Origin: Spodoptera frugiperda
Lineage: Eukaryota > Arthropoda > Insecta > Lepidoptera > Noctuidae
Length of the DNA stretch: 64,000 nt
Assembly: GCF_023101765.2 (NCBI RefSeq)
Contig: NC_064216.1
Coordinates: forward strand, 11,597,545-11,661,544
Direction: 5' to 3'
Below the pieces are notes generated by a model, which ran no database searches, was not told the DNA's origin, and saw nothing but the letters and a program-made list of their open reading frames with translations. The first letter of the stretch is position 1, and each line of letters starts with the position of its first letter. Positions 57,611-64,000 of the stretch are shown here, in pieces. A program made the position numbers and the translations under genes.

Positions 57611-59039
57611 TAAAAACTATTATTTAGAATTCTGTGTATCATTTAAAATGTAGCCCTGTATATTTTAAATGTAAGTTTTAAATGTAGTTTGTAAACATCA
57701 TTTATTGTGTTAGGTACTTAAATTATTTGTGCCTTTACTTAAACATGTGTTGCTAAAATATTGTCTTTCATTTATTTTGTTACCTTCAATTTAATTACTT
57801 TAAATGTAACTTTGATAAGTAGTTTTATAAAAGCGGTATAAAAATGTGAATATTCCTATAAATAAGAGTTGGTTAAAGTCGCCTATATGCAATTATAAGC
57901 AATAGAAAAAGTTACGATAAATAAACAATTTGAAATTAATTACGAAGTGTATAAATGTTGCTGGGAACGAATCACAGATGGCGTTAATTGTATTTTTATT
58001 AAGATGAATATTGACGTGACATGGTCTTTTTAATAAAAATAAATTATAGTTAATGCATAATGCATTTAAAACGCTACTTGTAATTAATTTTAAATACAAA
58101 TACATTATGAATAAAATAAACAATATTTAAATGAAACATTTTCAAGTAAGTACTTGTAGGATTTTTATATAAAAAACTGAATTCATTCAAACAGTCCTAC
58201 CAACATTAATATATTCTTTTGAAACAAATAACTATGTTTTTTTTTTATTTCACAAAAAAGTCGATCATTTTCCAGAATTCATTTAGTACATTCCTTTGTC
58301 ATTTCTACTATTAACAGTTGTCTTATAGTACTTTATAAATACTAAATGATAAAATAATTAAAATGAAAAAATCGATCAAATCTACTCTGTAACAAGTAAT
58401 CACCACTCGATTTTACAAAAGAACCAAAAATCTGTTTATCATTTTTAGTTATTGCAATATTGAAAATAAAAATCTCGATCAAGTCTATAGTTCAAAATTC
58501 AAACAAATTTTACGACGATATATTATGTACTTATTTAATTTAACTAACGTATATTTAAATAGACCAAAAAATTATGTTAGTATTTAATACTATTTTTCAT
58601 TTACTTATTTGATATTTTTATCAAAAAATATTCATTTTATCTTTTAATCAAAAACTCCGAACTGTCCTTGGTACAAATCTATCAAAATTTTTACAACATT
58701 AAATACCACGGTAATAAATCTGTTGGTCTATGTCAAACTGCATGTCTCTTAAAAAGGAATAGCCGATACATTACTTCTCTAGTCAACAGTTCGTGGTGAT
58801 CACAATAAGAACATTGATTTTTAAATAAAACGTGGCTAAAAATAATTTTCGGGTTACCCCTAGGTACATTCGTAATGACATAGGTATACATACATAGCCC
58901 ATCATAATTATTTGCATGAAAGCAACTACACTGAAATTGGTCACTACAAAGTTCTAGGATTCCCGACTAGGGTGGAATTAATTAATAGATGTCTTAGCGA
59001 ACATTGAAAGTCATCAAACCCACATTTTCCTACCAATAT

Positions 59040-59165
59040 TATATTATGAAATGTATATTTTTTTGTTACTCCATCACGTCAAAATGGCTGAAAGGATCGG
59101 GATGGAGTTTGCAACAGGGGTAGATTATGGTTTGGAATTACACATAGGCTTTTTTAAAGTTGGTT
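59040..59165 (+). repeat. Interspersed repeat similar in style to 24640
   Basis: TTTTTTGTTACTCCATCACG, GGCTGAAAGGATCGGGATGG, GTAGATTATGGTTTGGAATT, ACACATAGGCTTTTTT. Confidence 0.45.
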
Positions 59166-59773
59166 TATTTTAATAAAGTGTGGATATCATCCCCACTTAA
59201 TTGATCCATAGAGCGTCAACTGTGGCGTCAACCACCATCAAACAATTAAAAAAAACATAGCTGATTGTACATACACAAACCCATTCAATATTATATTCTG
59301 GTCACCACATTATAAGGTTTATTTTAGCACGAAACGGAATGTTGAAAGCACAATATACATAGATATACATAAATCATAAGTACTACTACATAATATACAT
59401 AACATAGTTAATTTTGTGTAAAAATATATTTTCTTAAGAAGGTTTTTATGTTGCCGACTGTATTACGATTTTAAAAGGTTTTGTAATAATACATAGCAAC
59501 TGAAAATATATAAAATATAGTGCATTTTGAATGATAATATGTTTTTTATTTTTTTATTTAAGCTCTTAATGACACTTTTCCCCTTTACATACGAACAGCT
59601 CAAGACAGACTATTGCTGGGTTATAAGCCTCATTTAGCTTATAGCAGACATATCTTATAATGTAACTGTGCAGTTTTAACTGAATGGAATCAAGAATACA
59701 TAGTCCAACTGTACAGTACTGTAGGAACAGTTAAGACTGCACAGTTAAAAAAAGGTAATTTAAAAAACTAAAA

Positions 59774-59802
59774 AACCACGACACAGGAGAAAGTCCTAGT
59801 GT
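59774..59802 (+). repeat. SINE type 2 3' fragment
   Basis: CCACGACACAGGAGAAAGTC then CTAGTGTG, the same as the end of the copy at 53761. Confidence 0.5.
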
Positions 59803-60573
59803 GCTTACACTTATACTTACTTATTTTTTGTACAGAGGCTAAAAAAAGTATCCGATACAGAATCATCAAATGGAACTTAAACTAATAAACAAAGAGATAA
59901 TGTAAAGTTCATCAATATACCAAAAAAGACAGCCAAACATATTTATTCTTTAAGCCTAAAGCATTTTTTGAGACAAATACTTTATCCCCACCTAAGATAC
60001 ACAGCTCAATCAGAATTGAATCAGGTCTGGCAAAGCGTTTGTGCGCAGTGCCTAGAAACTTATCTCCGAAGTAATCCCTAGGGTTAGTTGCAAACGTGTA
60101 TAGACTTCTAGGTTGGACAAATTCAGTGGGTAGTAGCAATATTAGTGCATTAGTTGGTACTTTTGGTACCTAAATTGAAAGCAAGAAAGGTAAAAGGCAA
60201 TACAAATTGATTATATAGTCTGTGCTGTAGTTATACTTATACTTCAAAATTGATCTTTTTTTGGTAGTTTAATTTTGATATTTTGGTATTTTTGCATTTA
60301 TGTAGTTTCACCAATACGAGTAAAATAATATAATTTTATCAAATACTATTAGTTTCTCATTAAGACTTTAAGTACATTAGTCACAATAATATTGTGATCA
60401 AATGACAATGCCAGATCCTGCCCCACCTAGATTTCATCAATGTACAAGAAATGTAAATTAATCATTAATCATATACAATAAAAAACATTGTCGTCATTGG
60501 ATGATAAAAGAATTTTGTCTGAAATGGCTTTTGCCGTATAATGTATTCACCTATTTCGCCAAAACCTGTACAG

Positions 60574-60645
60574 TCTTCGGTAGTATAGTGGTCAGTATCC
60601 CCGCCTGTCACGCGGGAGACCGGGGTTCGATTCCCCGCCGGAGAG
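60574..60645 (+). tRNA. tRNA-Asp (anticodon GTC)
   Basis: 72 nt, no intron. The acceptor stem TCTTCGG/CCGGAGA pairs fully with one G-U, with discriminator G at 60645. Anticodon stem CCCGC/GCGGG encloses loop CTGTCAC with GTC at 60607-60609. T arm is CGGGG-TTCGATT-CCCCG. A box TAGTATAGTGG and B box GGTTCGATTCC are both good pol III elements, and a TTTT terminator follows at 60650. No CCA is encoded, as expected for a nuclear gene. It is not a SINE head: all four arms fold and no SINE body follows. Confidence 0.96.
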
Positions 60646-61128
60646 AACCTTTTGTCATTTCTTTTTTCATTACAAACACGTGTTTTGGCTTTTGTTAAAT
60701 ATTTTATGTATTTATTTTATATTTTTCGCAAAAATTTAGTTCTTTTTATACTATTTCATGAAAACCTTTGAATATTTGACGGATGGTATATATTTTTTTA
60801 ATAATACGTAAATCTATAATCTGACTGATTTTTTACCATAAATAGAACGATTATAAAACATAATTAATGAATTAAAAACATTTTTAATCAACCTAAATCT
60901 TTTTTAAATCGGAATATATCTACCTACATCATCGATATCAACTGATTAGTGAAAGCAATTGAACTGTGTAAACGCAATACCGTCCCCTCTAAGCCAGGGT
61001 CCCAGTGGACGATTTAATCTGGCCCCAAAACATCCGGACAAAACAGGGATTTAGAGAAGCTGAGGGGTCGGACTTACAGCCAAGTGAAATCACGAACGAA
61101 AATGCATTAAAACTATAGTTGGTTTTAA

Positions 61129-61209
61129 CGCCATCTATCTAAACTCAATGGTACTACTACAAAGGTTAGGAAAGAATTAAATATATTTGTGATTGTTCAC
61201 TAGATGGCG
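61129..61209. repeat. Short inverted-repeat element
   Basis: CGCCATCTA (61129-61137) and TAGATGGCG (61201-61209) are exact inverted repeats bounding 81 bp, a form common in moth repeats. Confidence 0.35.
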
Positions 61210-61641
61210 CTAAATAACATTCTTGATATTATGTAGTCTGCTGTAGCTAACTTGCTTTTACCTATATCTGCCTACTACTACATATAATCATCTACCTATA
61301 ACTGTACCTACTTAGGACTGGTATCAAAATTTCAAAAACTAGAGTTCCTAGCTAATAAGTAACGAAACCTTTACCACCCTTCTTGGGTAACACGGAACAC
61401 CCCTGTGTGATTAAGAAATGTATTAGGAGTGCTCTTGGCTAAAATGGGTCAACTTAAAAATATTCTAACATCAAAATGCTCGTTTGAAAACAATTCTCTT
61501 GTGTAAACCCACCCTCGAGTATAGGTAAGTATTAGTAGGTAAGTATATACTTTTCAAACATTAAACTGGGAAAACAGAAGCTACAACCAAAACTAACAAG
61601 TTTCTTTTAAATCATTAAAAAAAAGATAAATAAACAATAAA

Positions 61642-61749
61642 ATGCACACATTCCTGAAACCGCTGCCCATTCGCAGCCCCCGTATGTCCAGCAGACGCAT
61701 TAAGATAAGGGAAGCTGGGGGACCCTTCGTTGAGAGATCTAAGGGCTAA
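61642..61749 (+). other. Candidate small ORF, 35 codons
   Basis: ATG preceded by AATAAA (A at -3), reading MHTFLKPLPIRSPRMSS, RRIKIREAGGPFVERSKG, stop. It lies in a locally GC-rich block. No family recognised; it may be chance. Confidence 0.15.
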
Positions 61750-62056
61750 GCACAACACATTACACTGTTTTTTTCACATCAGTTGTTGGCCAGCGCACTT
61801 TTACTAAATCCCCGGGCTTTAGGAGATTCCCAGGTGTTGGTCCTTGGGGGCTAAACGGACCTTAATGTTCTAACTCAACGGTTACGTAAGTAGAATTAAA
61901 AGATCATGATTTTAAACCACATTTTGGTGTTTCAATCTTTTGTTTATCTAAAATAGGTATATTAAAAAAAACTAGTGGTCGTAACCAAAAAATAACTAAA
62001 TTGTTTAAAGATAAATATAAATTTATTTGTATAAACATGTGTAGGTAACATTTAAT

Positions 62057-62185
62057 ATATAAAATTCTCGTGTCCTAGTTTTCGTAGCCATATTCCTCCG
62101 AAACGGCTTGATCGATTTTGATGCAATAATATCTATAAGAATTGGCCAACATCTATTTTTCATCCCCCTAAATACATATAAATGC
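62057..62185 (+). repeat. Interspersed repeat
   Basis: ATATAAAATTCTCGTGTCCT, CCGAAACGGCTTGATCGATT, ACATCTATTTTTCATCCCCC. Known in style from many insect genomes. Confidence 0.5.
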
Positions 62186-62496
62186 AAATGCAGATAGTAC
62201 AGTGAAAATTGTAAGTCTCAACATATTTTGTTGGTTTACCGTTTTCGATATATCCCTATCAATCAATCTCTTCATGCATGTTCATCTCTTAGGACGGATA
62301 CATTTGGGTAATTTGGTCCCTTTTTAATAACATTATTAAGCACGCCTTATAATGTGACTCACCATATTAAGTCGCAAAAAAAATCCAGCTCAACTTAAAA
62401 TAGGCAAAAATGAAAAACTGTAAAGTGCGAGTGTATAGTACCTAAATCAGTTAGTTACAGCTATTTATTCAATTCCATCGATTTAACGTCATAACT

Positions 62497-62673
62497 AAAG
62501 CACTACTTAATTGGAGCCGCAGACTAACGGGTTATCGGGGCTCCGACTCGAAAAACAGGAGTAGGAACAGGGTGGTTTTTAGTCAGTAAGAGTCTGACAC
62601 TCTCTCTCACCTCGCTGAAAGGGCTGAGATCATTAGATGAATTATACCTCCTCAAAAAAAAGCACTACTTAAT
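62497..62673 (+). repeat. R1-tail copy 13 with perfect 15-bp target duplication
   Basis: Element 62512-62658, starting TGGAGCCGCAGACTAACGGG and ending in an A run. Both flanks read AAAGCACTACTTAAT (62497-62511 and 62659-62673); the first As may belong to the tail. Confidence 0.87.
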
Positions 62674-63201
62674 AGTCAACTGCAAGTAACATTACGGGAA
62701 TCCCTAGACAATAATATAGGGACTTTAGAATTGTCAGGGACCCCGGCAACAGTGGGTCAAAAACTCCCCCATTTTTTTACCGCATTTATTAGTCCACAGT
62801 GGGCTGTTAACCTGTTACCGGTAACATACAAAAATATCCTAAAGTTGAATTTTTCCTAATTTCACCTTTGACACCTTGAAAACTGTCCCCTTGGTCAAAT
62901 TGAAGGCAAGTGAGAGTGGTAATCAAGGGTTTATGTGTTGGTTTCCCGGGTTGGTGCATTTTAATTACAGTTTTAATAGACCTTTAATGAAATGCTATGA
63001 AGATGTTTGGCTAATCTAAATAATTAGGTTGAAGTATTTAAACTTAGTACAATAAACGCTAACGGACAGACTGACAGAATTTTATTTTGACCTATATTTA
63101 CGAATATATAATTATAATAAATTCAGAGGTCTGATATAAACAGATGAAGATCTAGCTCAGTGCCATGCTATAGGTAGGCTATATAAATATAGGATATCCT
63201 T

Positions 63202-63292
63202 TATCGGGGCCGGGCTCGGATTAGGGTAGGAACGGGGTGGTATTTAGTTAGTAAAAGTAACGCTTCCTCTCGCCTCACTCAGGACCAGAGGA
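63202..63292 (+). repeat. R1-tail copy 14, fragment
   Basis: TATCGGGGCCGGGCTCGG, TAGGAACGGGGTGGTATTT and CTCGCCTCACTC. Truncated on both sides. Confidence 0.6.
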
Positions 63293-63683
63293 ATTTGATA
63301 GAAAGGAGATTGAGACTTGTAAATTATGATGATGACATCTCAATATTTCCGTATATTACTAATATTTTAACCTCTCAAATTCATCAGAAAATATTACTAA
63401 GCAAGCATAATATGTTTGTAAAAACCGAGGCTACTTGAGTGACTGATAATTATGATAAAAACTTCGCGGAATCCACCGACATGTGTGCCGACACTCGCTG
63501 GCATGCGATTGCATAAACATAACGGGAAATATTTCGATCTATCGACTATTGCTGGTTGACTAATAGACTATAATACTGTCCTGTACAACGTGGTCCTTTG
63601 GTACAACAAGGACCAATTTCGATTAAACTCCAAATATTTTTGCAGAACAATTTGTAAATGGACTAAATCAATAATATCCTTGT

Positions 63684-63766
63684 CTAGTATTAGAACTCCA
63701 AAACTGGATATTTACCATGTTTTTCTATTTCTATGAATCATATTAAGTTTCGAGTTCTAATACTAG
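63684..63766. repeat. Perfect 15-bp inverted repeat
   Basis: CTAGTATTAGAACTC and GAGTTCTAATACTAG, 53 nt apart; possibly the ends of a small foldback element. Confidence 0.5.
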
Positions 63767-64000
63767 TGTTAGTGACCATGTCAGTTTAAAAACTTATAAT
63801 ACCTACCTTTCTCTATTTGGTAAGATTATTCCATTACAATACTTATTTAGGACAAAAATTAAAAAGAACACACTGAAAGCAAAAAAATATCATAGCATGA
63901 CCATCATAACTACCTTGATCGTCGCCCTTTCTATTGAGAAAATAATAGGCAAAATATTTTAAAAGGCTTAAACTGCCCTCTACAATTTCAAAAACATTAA

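Larger units (their letters stand above)
57611..60573. other. No gene seen
   Basis: Very AT-rich. Apart from the repeat at 59040 and the SINE scrap at 59774, nothing recognised. Frame 59912-60139 (minus) is unsupported. Confidence 0.6.
60646..64000. other. No protein gene supported downstream of tRNA-Asp
   Basis: Contains the small ORF at 61642, repeats at 61129, 62057, 62497 and 63202, and the inverted repeat at 63684. GC-richer blocks at 60980-61080, 61660-61860 and 62710-62780 are unexplained. Confidence 0.5.

Overview
This window reads as AT-rich nuclear DNA of a moth or butterfly. The evidence is the set of interspersed repeats: a SINE that I recognise as resembling the lepidopteran Metulj family, two tRNA-headed SINE families, many copies of one R1-clade LINE 3' tail, and several short foldback MITEs. 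A noctuid is my best guess, but it rests on remembered repeat types and not on a search.

The main gene lies on the + strand from 30283 to 56833. Seven exons encode the last 809 residues of a Dok-7-type adaptor: the end of a PH domain, an IRS-type phosphotyrosine-binding (PTB) domain, and a long tail with seven tyrosine motifs of SH2-ligand type. All splice sites are GT/AG, the phases join without a break, and the frame ends at TAG 56831-56833. The 5' exons with the start codon and the first half of the PH domain were not found, so they probably lie upstream of the window. A tRNA-Asp(GTC) gene sits 3.7 kb downstream at 60574-60645.

The second intron of the visible gene (32104-51683, 19.6 kb) interrupts the PTB coding sequence inside an arginine codon. 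It carries a nearly full-length two-ORF non-LTR retrotransposon (about 39100-43319) in the same orientation as the gene. ORF2 (endonuclease plus reverse transcriptase, 934 aa) is open throughout. ORF1 is interrupted by two in-frame TAA codons. The same intron also holds SINEs, hairpin MITEs and a composite repeat at 47577-49570 that contains the C-terminal end of an R1-clade LINE ORF2.

The rest (1-30282 and 56834-64000) has no protein gene I can support. It is AT-rich non-coding DNA sprinkled with repeats. The most informative group is 14 copies of an R1-type 3' tail. Six of them still have 10-16 bp target-site duplications, and seven share nearly the same 5' boundary, which suggests a defined non-autonomous family. 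Several insertions are nested in one another and give relative ages.
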